Assembly: GCA_002491245.1 (NCBI GenBank)
Contig: DKVO01000041.1
Span: forward strand, 1 to 11,845
Source: Porphyromonadaceae bacterium UBA7176
GTDB taxonomy: Bacteria; Bacteroidota; Bacteroidia; Bacteroidales; Muribaculaceae
Direction of reading: 5' to 3'
DNA: 11,845 bases
Below the pieces are notes generated by a model. That model saw nothing but the letters and a program-made list of their open reading frames with translations. It was not told the DNA's origin and searched no databases. Shown piece after piece: positions 1 to 7,116 of this stretch (position 1 is its first letter; every line of letters starts with the position of its first letter). The position numbers and the translations under genes were made by a program.

Positions 1-106
1 TTTTCGCTATGTGTTTATTTTAAAGTTTGGCCCAAAGCACAAAAAACAAAGCACCAAACACCCGTAATATTCTACAATTTTTCAGCAATTTCACCGTTAA
101 TTATTT
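1..106 (+). promoter_or_regulatory. AT-rich leader upstream of the TonB receptor operon
   Basis: This stretch holds no gene. It is A/T-rich directly before the ATG at 107, with no Shine-Dalgarno sequence, as is usual in Bacteroidetes. The four-gene plus-strand operon has no other upstream space inside the window, so its promoter is probably here or just beyond the left edge. I could not place a good Bacteroidetes promoter (TTTG, then TAnnTTTG about 20 bases on). The nearest resemblances, at 21-29 and 73-82, have the wrong internal spacing. The assignment as a regulatory leader is inference from position. Confidence 0.45.
33..54 (+). repeat. 8-base direct repeat in the leader
   Basis: CAAAGCAC occurs at 33-40 and again at 47-54, so the copies start 14 bases apart, with an A-rich spacer between them. 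It lies about 55-75 bases before the receptor start codon, where a repressor or activator could act. It may equally be chance in an A/C-rich stretch; no known regulator site is recognised. Confidence 0.35.
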
Positions 107-2518
107 ATGAACCGATTGTTATTGCTCTCCTTCATCATATTCGCCTCGGCCGTGAGCTTTGCCAAAGGGCCGGTCAAGATTTCAGGACTCGTCACCGACC
201 AGGATAACGAGCCGCTGGAGTTTGTCACCGTCAAAATTCAGGGCAAGGCACTCGGCACAACCACTGGCCTCGACGGCCGCTATACCCTCACCTGCCCCGA
301 GACCGACACCCTGCGTATCGTTTTCTCCTGCATCGGCTACGAAGAATCCCGCCGCAGGTTGATAGACCCTTCTGGAGAAGTGACCGTCAACGTCAAGATG
401 TCGACGGCGACATATGCCCTTGGTGGTATCGAAGTAACTGATTTCCAGAAACAGACCTCAAGTATGCAGAAAATCGACCGCGATGCTTACCGCCTTGCTC
501 CCGATGTATCGGGCGGCAGCGTGGAGTCGATGCTGTCGACTATGGCCGGTGTCAGCAGCAACAACGAACTATCGAGCCGCTACAGCGTCCGCGGTGGCTC
601 ATACGACGAAAACAGCGTGTATATCAACGGTATCGAAGTCTATCGTCCTCAATTGGTCACTTCGGGTCAACAGGAAGGACTCTCGGTCGTCAACCCCGAT
701 ATGGTAGGGGCCATCGGATTTTCCACCGGTGGTTTTTCGGCCAAATACGGCGACAAGATGAGTTCGGTACTCGACATAAGCTACCGGGAGCCCGAGGCTT
801 TCGAAGGCTCGGCATCGGTATCGCTCATGGGAGCGTCGGCAGCCGTGGGGTCAAGTTCGAAACGCTTCAGCCAACTCCACGGTGTGCGCTACAAACAGAA
901 TAGCTCACTGCTGTCGTCGCTCGACGACAAAGGAGAATACGACCCTCGCTTCTTCGACTACCAGACAAGCCTCGCCCTCACCATATCGCCGAAATGGAAG
1001 GCCTCATTCCTCGGCAACATAGCAATCAACAACTACCGGTTCATACCCCATAACCGCAGCACCAAATTTGGCACATCGACCGATGCCAAAGAATTTACAG
1101 TCTATTTCGACGGTCAGGAGAAAGACAAGTTCGAGACATATTTCGGAGCTCTGTCGCTCGACTATAAACCAAACAAGGCCAACACTTTCACCCTTCAAGG
1201 CTCAGGATATCTGACCAACGAACTCGTATCGTACGATATCTCAGGCGAATATTGGCTCGACCAAGCCGGAACCGGAGGCTCTGGAGGAGACAATATCGGC
1301 GGAGAACTTGGAGTGGGCCGCTACCACGAACATGCCCGCAACCGTTTCAAAGCCGGTGTGGTGTCGCTCGCCCTCAAAGGCGAGACCGGCCTGAACCACC
1401 ACAATCTTTCGTATGGCCTGTCGTACCGCCACGAAACGATCTACGACCGCCAACGCGAATGGGAGCTGCGCGACTCCGCCGGTTTCTCTCTTCCATTCGA
1501 TCCCGACGCACTCAAGGTTGTCTACAACCTCAGCTCAAACCACGACCTGAAAAGCAACCGTCTTGAGTTCTATGCTATGGACACCTACAAGCTCGACACC
1601 TCGGCCGGATACCTCAATCTCAACGGAGGACTGCGGTTTTCGTACTGGGACTATAACAACGAGCTTCTCGTCAGTCCGCGAGTGACAGCAGGCTTTGTGC
1701 CGCAACGCAATCCACGGCTGTCGCTGCGGTTCTCCACCGGTCTGTACTATCAGGCACCGTTCTACAAAGAGTTCCGCGAACAGATTGCCGACAGCGAGGG
1801 AAATGTCACAGTCCGGCTCAATCCCGACATCAAGAGCCAGCGTTCACTCCAGTTCATCGCCGGTGCCGACTACACATTCCGTGCTTTCGGCCGTCCATTC
1901 AAGCTATCAGGCGAGGCTTACTATAAACTCCTTGGCAATCTCGTGCCATATGAGATCAACAACCTCAAGATAGTATACGCCGGCCGCAACCTTACCAAAG
2001 GCTACACAGCCGGTATCGATATGAAGCTCTTCGGCCAGTTCGTACCCGGCACCGACTCCTGGATCAGTTTCTCGCTGATGAAGACGCAGGAAGACCTCAA
2101 CGGTGTCAAAGTGCCGCGCCCTACCGACCAGCGCTACTCCGTGGCCCTCTTTTTCACCGACTATTTCCCCAAAGTTCCTAAACTGAAATTCAATCTACGC
2201 GGCATCCTCTCCGACGGCCTCCCCATGACAGCACCACGCGGCAGCCGCGACAAAGGCTATTTCCGCGCCCCGGCTTACAAACGCGTCGATATCGGGCTTT
2301 CGTACGCCTTGCTCGCACCATCGGCCGACGGTACAAAACGCTCAGGCTTCCTGAGTAATTTCAAAAGCATATGGCTCGGGGCAGACATATTCAACCTCCT
2401 CGACATCAGCAATGTCAACAGCTACTACTGGGTCACCGACGTAAACCGTCTCCAGTATGCCGTACCCAACTACCTCACCCGACGCCAGTTCAATATCCGT
2501 CTATCCGTAGAATTCTGA
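107..2518 (+). CDS. TonB-dependent outer-membrane receptor with carboxypeptidase-regulatory-like domain
   Basis: An 803-residue outer-membrane receptor that probably imports an unknown ligand using TonB/ExbBD energy. Residues 1-19 are a signal peptide (hydrophobic LLLLSFIIFASA core, cleavage near SFA-K). Residues about 24-100 form the carboxypeptidase-D-regulatory-like beta domain common in Bacteroidetes receptors (ISGLVTDQDNEPL, GTTTGLDGRYTL). Residues about 115-230 are the plug (YSVRGGSYDENSVYINGIEVY, STGGFSAKYGDKMSSVLDI). The rest is the beta-barrel, ending in the aromatic-terminated strand FNIRLSVEF that the BAM machinery would recognise. At about 800 residues it is shorter than typical SusC proteins (about 1000), and no SusD partner follows, so a glycan-utilisation role is not supported. 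The next gene starts 4 bases after its stop, which suggests one operon with the RyR-type membrane protein. The ligand cannot be read from sequence. Confidence 0.93.
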   Translation: MNRLLLLSFIIFASAVSFAKGPVKISGLVTDQDNEPLEFVTVKIQGKALGTTTGLDGRYTLTCPETDTLRIVFSCIGYEESRRRLIDPSGEVTVNVKMSTATYALGGIEVTDFQKQTSSMQKIDRDAYRLAPDVSGGSVESMLSTMAGVSSNNELSSRYSVRGGSYDENSVYINGIEVYRPQLVTSGQQEGLSVVNPDMVGAIGFSTGGFSAKYGDKMSSVLDISYREPEAFEGSASVSLMGASAAVGSSSKRFSQLHGVRYKQNSSLLSSLDDKGEYDPRFFDYQTSLALTISPKWKASFLGNIAINNYRFIPHNRSTKFGTSTDAKEFTVYFDGQEKDKFETYFGALSLDYKPNKANTFTLQGSGYLTNELVSYDISGEYWLDQAGTGGSGGDNIGGELGVGRYHEHARNRFKAGVVSLALKGETGLNHHNLSYGLSYRHETIYDRQREWELRDSAGFSLPFDPDALKVVYNLSSNHDLKSNRLEFYAMDTYKLDTSAGYLNLNGGLRFSYWDYNNELLVSPRVTAGFVPQRNPRLSLRFSTGLYYQAPFYKEFREQIADSEGNVTVRLNPDIKSQRSLQFIAGADYTFRAFGRPFKLSGEAYYKLLGNLVPYEINNLKIVYAGRNLTKGYTAGIDMKLFGQFVPGTDSWISFSLMKTQEDLNGVKVPRPTDQRYSVALFFTDYFPKVPKLKFNLRGILSDGLPMTAPRGSRDKGYFRAPAYKRVDIGLSYALLAPSADGTKRSGFLSNFKSIWLGADIFNLLDISNVNSYYWVTDVNRLQYAVPNYLTRRQFNIRLSVEF

Positions 2519-2522
2519 CTTT

Positions 2523-4703
2523 ATGGAAACTATGTCGCACACCATCCCTGCCTGCATCGTATTCGCCGCGATAACCATCGCCGGCATATTCACAACCGTC
2601 AAGCAATGGCGCGCGCTCTATATATCGGGCAAGGCCGAAGCCTCTCGCCGTGCGGCACTGCTCAAATTCATAGGTTCGCTGATGCTCCTGCTCTTCGGCT
2701 CGGGGTGTTTCCTGTTCCTGCAGGCCTTCATATACGAAAATGATAAGGATGGGTTTGTATTCAACTGGGTCGAATATCTCCTCAGACCCATGATGTCGTC
2801 GTTCGACATGTTCATGCTCGATATCGATAGCGACATACTCCACGAAATCGGCACTCACGACACTCTCAAAGGATTGCTGATGATCAATGCGGCTTTGTCG
2901 TTCGCCTGCACGCTGTCACTTATCGCCGGTCTACTGGCAACACGTGTGAAAGCTTACTTCAAGCTACGCCTGAAAGTCGGCCGCAACACAGAAGAATATT
3001 GCATATTCTTCGGAGTCAACACCGACACAGAGCTTCTGGCTGCCGATATCCGCAAAAACCGCCCCGGCGCAGCCATCATACTGGTAGAGACCATAGAGAC
3101 CGTCGAAGACGACAGCGGTATCGACAGTATCGTGAAATCTGTGACCCAACGAAGCTCTATATTCCGTTTCGCCAAATCGATAGGAGCCGATGTCGCCCTT
3201 GCCGATGCCCCGGCCCATACTGTCGAAGGGAACAAAATACTCAAGGGCATGAACCTCATATGCCTCGACAAAATATTGAAGAAAGCATCCCCGTCGGCGA
3301 CTGTCAATATTTTCCTGCTGTCGCACGACGACAACAATAATGCCGCCGCCTTGGCCGCTTTGGCCGGCGACGCAACACTACGCTCCTTGCCCGGCATCCA
3401 CTTCTTCTGCCGCGGAGCCGCCGGCACCATGACCTTGGGCGAGGAGCTATCGCGCTTCAACGGGCTCGATATCCGTATGGTCGACATGCCTCGTCTGGCC
3501 GTCGAAAGCCTCAAAGCCAATGGAGAGATGCATCCTGTGCGATTTATCGAAACGGAACCCGGCCGTATCGGCACCGACAAAACTTTCACAGCCCTCGTCG
3601 TAGGCTTCGGCTCCACAGGTCAGCGTGCTCTCGAATTCCTTTACCAGTTCTCCGCTCTTCCCGACAGTCGTACTTTATCCGGAGATGTGCGCCGCTCACC
3701 TGTCAACATCACCATCGCCGACTCCGCCATGTCCATAATAAAAGGACGCTATCTGTCGGCTCGTCCCGTGATTGCCGACATCGCATCTGGTAAAGATCCC
3801 GGCCGACCAGAACACTTATCGTTTATCAAAGCCGACTGCCGCAGCCGCAGTTTCTTCGAACGTGTGCTTACACCGGCATTCTGCCTCAACGCAAATTACA
3901 TCGTGGTAAGTATCGCCGACGACGATACAGCCATGTCGGTCGCAGTCGATATCCTTGACCGCATCCGCACATTCCGCCAAGACTTGTCGAAACTCGTGAT
4001 TGCCGTCCATTGCACCGACGGCGGCCGATACCACTCCATGCATACGGTAGCCCACAACTACAACTGTGCCTGCGGCTACAACACCATCCGCATTTTCGGT
4101 AATCCCGAGAGTTTACTGACATATGAAGCTGTGGTAAAAGCACGCACCGAACGCGACGCGTCGGTATTCTGCCGTCGTTACAGTCTTCTCACTCCCTACC
4201 CTACCGACTGGATGGCACGCCGCAAGGAGTGCTACAACAACATAGCGGAAAACAAAGGCACAGCTATCGACATAATCCGAAATCTGATGAGAATGGAAAG
4301 GCAAGACCGCATAAACGTCCGCCACATAAGCACCAAACTCGACTTATTGCATCGGGCCCTCCCGAATATAGATCCGGCAGATCTCGCAAGGCGTGTTTTC
4401 CCCGACAAGAAAATTGCAAGAACAGGATCGTACGACAATATAAGCTATCCAAATCTGTCGGAAAAAGAGAACGCGGTAATGCGCGGCCTCGCAATAACCG
4501 AACATCTACGCTGGAATGCATCGCACGAAATGCTCGGTTATCGCCGGGGAGACATCAACAATCACCGCGAGCGCACCCACAAATGCCTCACACACTGGCA
4601 AAACCTCAGTTCCGGACCGCTAAAAAATTCTGACGATTATAAACTATTTGATTACAACGTGGTAGAGACGTCCCTTTACCTTTCATACATAGACCATGAA
4701 TAA
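2523..4703 (+). CDS. Membrane-anchored double-Rossmann (TrkA-N-like) protein with divergent C-terminal RyR-like domain
   Basis: A 726-residue inner-membrane protein of unknown function. Three hydrophobic helices are visible (about 8-27, 47-70, 118-140). The loop between helices 1 and 2 is rich in Lys/Arg, as is the segment after helix 3, so the positive-inside rule predicts N-terminus out and the large C-terminal part in the cytoplasm. Residues about 158-300 look like a first Rossmann domain (CIFFGVNTDTE). Residues about 355-530 are a clearer TrkA-N-type Rossmann domain: GFGSTG after a hydrophobic strand, Asp400 ending the next strand (NITIAD) and a later SIADDDTAMSVA segment, compatible with NAD(H) binding. 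Residues about 645-720 (LAITEHLRWNASHEMLGYRRG and after) resemble an RyR domain. The segment between helices 2 and 3 has no TVGYG-type potassium filter, so channel activity is unproven. Its last 8 bases overlap the stand-alone RyR gene. An alternative start is ATG 2532. Confidence 0.85.
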   Translation: METMSHTIPACIVFAAITIAGIFTTVKQWRALYISGKAEASRRAALLKFIGSLMLLLFGSGCFLFLQAFIYENDKDGFVFNWVEYLLRPMMSSFDMFMLDIDSDILHEIGTHDTLKGLLMINAALSFACTLSLIAGLLATRVKAYFKLRLKVGRNTEEYCIFFGVNTDTELLAADIRKNRPGAAIILVETIETVEDDSGIDSIVKSVTQRSSIFRFAKSIGADVALADAPAHTVEGNKILKGMNLICLDKILKKASPSATVNIFLLSHDDNNNAAALAALAGDATLRSLPGIHFFCRGAAGTMTLGEELSRFNGLDIRMVDMPRLAVESLKANGEMHPVRFIETEPGRIGTDKTFTALVVGFGSTGQRALEFLYQFSALPDSRTLSGDVRRSPVNITIADSAMSIIKGRYLSARPVIADIASGKDPGRPEHLSFIKADCRSRSFFERVLTPAFCLNANYIVVSIADDDTAMSVAVDILDRIRTFRQDLSKLVIAVHCTDGGRYHSMHTVAHNYNCACGYNTIRIFGNPESLLTYEAVVKARTERDASVFCRRYSLLTPYPTDWMARRKECYNNIAENKGTAIDIIRNLMRMERQDRINVRHISTKLDLLHRALPNIDPADLARRVFPDKKIARTGSYDNISYPNLSEKENAVMRGLAITEHLRWNASHEMLGYRRGDINNHRERTHKCLTHWQNLSSGPLKNSDDYKLFDYNVVETSLYLSYIDHE

Positions 4704-4983
4704 GGAATATACTCCTAATCCGGCCGATACCGGCCACATCGCCCTCAGCCCGGAGCTCGAGGCCCTCGCCGAAGATATGGCACGTAACGTCCACGAAGTA
4801 TGGGCCGCCGGCCGCATAGCCGAGGGATGGAGATACGGACCTTGCCGCGACGATGAAAAACGCCTCACCCCATGCCTCGTGCCATACGATCAACTGCCCG
4901 AAAGCGAAAAGGAATACGACCGTGCCACCTCGCGCGAAACCATCAGGTATATCCTCGCTGCAGGATTTAAAATTATAAAATGA
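4696..4983 (+). CDS. Stand-alone RyR-domain protein
   Basis: A 95-residue cytoplasmic protein that is almost entirely one RyR domain, the roughly 90-residue module first named from ryanodine receptors and also found alone in bacteria, including Bacteroides. Diagnostic segments are YTPNPADT (5-12), NVHEVWAAGRIAEGW (31-45), YGPCRDDEKRLTPCLVPY (47-64) and LPESEKEYDRATSRETI (67-83). There is no signal peptide or membrane helix. Its ATG lies inside the 3' end of the preceding gene (ATGAATAA, 8-base overlap) and its TGA overlaps the comF ATG (ATGA), so translation is probably coupled on both sides. The preceding protein ends in a divergent domain of the same type, which suggests the two work together. 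RyR domains have been proposed to bind small ligands, perhaps nucleotides; the ligand here is unknown. Domain identity is strong, function is not. Confidence 0.92.
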   Translation: MNKEYTPNPADTGHIALSPELEALAEDMARNVHEVWAAGRIAEGWRYGPCRDDEKRLTPCLVPYDQLPESEKEYDRATSRETIRYILAAGFKIIK

Positions 4984-5690
4984 ACATTATCAGGCTGCTA
5001 TCGGGCTTTATGGCCGATCTTACCGGAGTGAGGACATGCCCGGTATGCGGCCGGGAATTGCTCGACGGAGAAGAAGCCATATGTATAGGCTGCCTGTCGA
5101 CTCTTCCGCGGACAGCGACGCAACATATGCCCGGCCGCTACGCCGACATTTTCGCCAACGCGGTAGCTCCGCAAGGCTTGACAGAAGCGTGGTTCGACTA
5201 CGATCCCGAGTCCCCCTACGCGCAGATTATCCGACGGGCAAAATACTACGACAGTCCACGTTTGGCCCGTACCCTCGGACGAGCTTTCGGCCGCGAACTC
5301 ACGCATCGCTACGGCACCTTGCCAGTCGATGTCCTTCTACCGGTACCCATGCATTGGATCAAACGTATGCGCCGGAGCTATAACCAAAGCGAGGAGATAG
5401 CCGGTGGAATTTCCGAGACAACCGGTATACCTGTAGGCGACAATCTCACAGCCCTGCACCGCCACTCCACCCAGACGCGCAAGAACAACGAAGCCCGGCG
5501 CGCCAATATCAAGGGGACTGTAGGCGTCGATGCTCCTGAAGAATTGCAGGGTCTGCGCATAGCCATAGTCGACGATATCGTCACCACCGGAGCTACGATA
5601 GCCGAGTGCGTCGCAGCATTGTCGCTGTCGGGCGCAAGACCTCAGACCATCGGTTTCATAACATTAGGAGCTACTTATCAGCGTAGATAA
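4980..5690 (+). CDS. comF: ComF-family phosphoribosyltransferase-like protein
   Basis: A 236-residue cytoplasmic protein of normal ComF length. The N-terminus has a zinc-finger-like module, CPVCG (Cys20, Cys23) with ICIGC (Cys35, Cys38). The C-terminal half is a type I phosphoribosyltransferase fold: VDVLLPVPMHW (116-126), RRSYNQSEEIA (131-141), the TRKNNEARRANIKG segment (166-179) typical of ComF/GntX, and the PRPP-binding loop IAIVDDIVTTGAT (194-206). In naturally competent bacteria ComF helps handle incoming single-stranded DNA. Many non-competent bacteria also carry it, and the physiological substrate is not settled. It is the last gene of the plus-strand cassette, started by an ATGA overlap with the RyR gene. 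Its last 20 bases overlap the end of the opposite-strand PepSY-like gene, so no intergenic terminator exists. Family assignment is firm; the role in this operon is inference. Confidence 0.92.
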   Translation: MNIIRLLSGFMADLTGVRTCPVCGRELLDGEEAICIGCLSTLPRTATQHMPGRYADIFANAVAPQGLTEAWFDYDPESPYAQIIRRAKYYDSPRLARTLGRAFGRELTHRYGTLPVDVLLPVPMHWIKRMRRSYNQSEEIAGGISETTGIPVGDNLTALHRHSTQTRKNNEARRANIKGTVGVDAPEELQGLRIAIVDDIVTTGATIAECVAALSLSGARPQTIGFITLGATYQRR

Positions 5691-6141
5691 AGACACCGGC
5701 CGGGTCGAAATGAAGCTCTATGCCCGTGGCAAGTTCCACTTCATAGCCACGCGCGTCGCGACTGATTTCATGTACGGCCGTACCGGCATAATTGCCATCG
5801 AGATACGTCCTTATATTTTCAGGAATAATACCGGAAGGTACAGACACTCCATAGGGTACCGACACATCTTCCCAATTTCCCATCTCATCAAATTCCATCT
5901 CGGCGCCCGATTTCATGCGGACCTCATACGACAAGCCGTCCTTGTCCACATCCTTCACAACTCGGACTATTTCGTCGCCGGGAAAGTATGACGACACAAA
6001 GTCTCTGACAGTCTTAGGCAACTGCGAGGCAGCTATTACTTCATCCTTATATTTATCGTCGTTGTCGGAACATCCCCATGCGGCAGAAGATACACAGAGA
6101 GCGAAAGCTCCCATTATTGCATACTTTAGAAACTTTTTCAT
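5671..6141 (-). CDS. PepSY-like (DUF2874-type) putative surface lipoprotein
   Basis: A 156-residue exported protein. I chose ATG 6141 because MKKFLKYAIMGAFALCVSSAAWGC gives a proper signal sequence immediately; the frame is open 15 codons further up, but that extension is not signal-like. Cys24 sits in AWGC, a weak lipobox (Trp at -2), and is followed by SDNDD, close to the acidic lipoprotein export signal known in Bacteroides for surface lipoproteins. Two PepSY-like repeats follow: about 37-92 (LPKTVRDFVSSYFPG, YEVRMKSGAEMEFDEMGNW) and about 104-155 (IPENIRTYLDGNYAG, GYEVELATGIELHFD). Such small periplasmic or surface proteins are common in Bacteroidales and their function is unknown; similarity to beta-lactamase inhibitors is only structural. 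It lies 65 bases after the carboxypeptidase gene on the same strand, so it may be co-transcribed or have its own promoter. Its 3' end overlaps comF. Confidence 0.88.
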   Translation of the reverse strand: MKKFLKYAIMGAFALCVSSAAWGCSDNDDKYKDEVIAASQLPKTVRDFVSSYFPGDEIVRVVKDVDKDGLSYEVRMKSGAEMEFDEMGNWEDVSVPYGVSVPSGIIPENIRTYLDGNYAGTAVHEISRDARGYEVELATGIELHFDPAGVFIYADK

Positions 6142-6206
6142 ATTCAAAAGGTATTTGTTATTATAAAAACCAAACGCCTCTGACATATAAAAAGTTCACA
6201 AACAGG
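6142..6206 (-). other. Intergenic gap between the LD-carboxypeptidase and PepSY-like genes
   Basis: This 65-base AT-rich gap is the longest non-coding stretch within the lower minus-strand gene run, so a separate promoter for the lipoprotein gene is possible. On the minus strand it contains two TTTG elements, but neither is followed at the right distance by a good TAnnTTTG. I see no hairpin with a T-run that would terminate transcription from upstream. Confidence 0.4.
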
Positions 6207-7109
6207 CTATTGACGATGGAAGATTATGCTGTTGCGCCCCTCGGGATTTACTTTGAGCGTCACCTTGGCCGATTCAATCAAAGGTATATTATGATCTACA
6301 TGTCCTACCGGGGCATTGAAAGCCACCGGATAGGCATACGGAGCAGTCATATCGCGTATCATGCTCTCCATATCGTCGTAGTTACCGTCGGGTTTATAAT
6401 CGGTAAACTGCCCCACTATCAGACCTCGGATACCGCTGAGAACACCACTGAGTTTCAGTTGGTACATGATGCGTTCGATCTTATATATCGGTTCGGCTAT
6501 ATCTTCGATAAACAATATCGTATCGGGCTTCAGAATGTCGTAAGGAGTATTGATCAACTCGGCCAATACTGCCAGATTACCACCCAACAAGGTACCTTCG
6601 GCCAATCCGGGGCGGTCGTAAGGGTGTCCGTCGAAGATATGCGCCGGCCGTCCACCGGCAAGAATATCGAGGAAGGATGCTATGTCGGGATCATCGGCGC
6701 CACGTTTGATACCGGCGCACATCAATGAGTGTATGCTTGCTATGCCCTTATGAAACAAGAGGGCATGTAGAGCCGAGATATCACTGAAACCGGCCACCCA
6801 TTTCGGATCGTCGGCAAGAGGCAGGCTGTTGAGTCGCTCGAGCAGATGCACCATACCGTAACCACCACGGCTACATAGAACCAGACGCACCTCGGGGTCG
6901 GTCAAAGCAGCGCGCAGATCAGCATAGCGCTCGTCGGCAGTACCACTGTAATGGCCATACTCACCGAATGTGTGTGGCATTATCTCCACTCTGAACCCCT
7001 GGGCACGCAGCACCGATGCTGCAGGATGGACTATTTCAGGCTTGATTTTGCCGGCAGGCGAGCATATGGCTATCTTATCGCCTTTCTTGAGAGGTGCTGG
7101 ATATATCAT
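6207..7109 (-). CDS. S66-family LD-carboxypeptidase (murein tetrapeptide carboxypeptidase, LdcA-like)
   Basis: A 300-residue cytoplasmic serine peptidase of full family length. LdcA-type enzymes remove the terminal D-alanine from muropeptide tetrapeptides during peptidoglycan recycling, cutting an L-D bond. The opening (PAPLKKGDKIAICSPAG) is typical of S66. The catalytic triad can be placed: Ser80 in CSRGGYG, Glu202 in LFIEDIAEP and His270 in PVGHVDHN. The domain order (N-terminal Rossmann-like half carrying the Ser, C-terminal half carrying Glu and His) is intact, and there is no signal peptide. The S66 family also includes microcin C self-immunity peptidases (MccF), but the surroundings are housekeeping and no toxin biosynthesis gene is present, so recycling is more likely. 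It starts 7 bases after the RNA methyltransferase stop, which indicates co-transcription. Confidence 0.93.
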   Translation of the reverse strand: MIYPAPLKKGDKIAICSPAGKIKPEIVHPAASVLRAQGFRVEIMPHTFGEYGHYSGTADERYADLRAALTDPEVRLVLCSRGGYGMVHLLERLNSLPLADDPKWVAGFSDISALHALLFHKGIASIHSLMCAGIKRGADDPDIASFLDILAGGRPAHIFDGHPYDRPGLAEGTLLGGNLAVLAELINTPYDILKPDTILFIEDIAEPIYKIERIMYQLKLSGVLSGIRGLIVGQFTDYKPDGNYDDMESMIRDMTAPYAYPVAFNAPVGHVDHNIPLIESAKVTLKVNPEGRNSIIFHRQ

Positions 7110-7116
7110 TGTTTCG

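Noticed and set aside
107..2518. The TonB receptor as SusC of a polysaccharide utilisation locus.
   Set aside because: There is no SusD partner, no glycoside hydrolase and no sugar regulator around it, and it is about 200 residues shorter than usual SusC proteins.
2954..3616. A 220-codon open frame on the minus strand opposite the Rossmann-RyR gene.
   Set aside because: It lies wholly antisense to a well-supported gene. The translation is low-complexity, rich in Ser/Arg/Ala and without a recognisable domain, as expected from the reverse of GC-biased codons.
6142..6206. A possible Bacteroidetes promoter for the PepSY-like gene (minus strand TTTG, 20 bases, GGCGTTTG).
   Set aside because: The spacing and TTTG half fit, but the TA of the TAnnTTTG element is missing, so it is too weak to list.
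6078..6728. A 216-codon open frame on the plus strand opposite the LD-carboxypeptidase and the PepSY-like start.
   Set aside because: The carboxypeptidase on the other strand has its full catalytic triad. The antisense translation resembles no family, and no ribosome or promoter context supports it.
6207..7109. The S66 peptidase as an MccF-type antibiotic self-immunity protein.
   Set aside because: No microcin or other peptide-nucleotide biosynthesis gene is nearby, and the context is housekeeping genes on the same strand.
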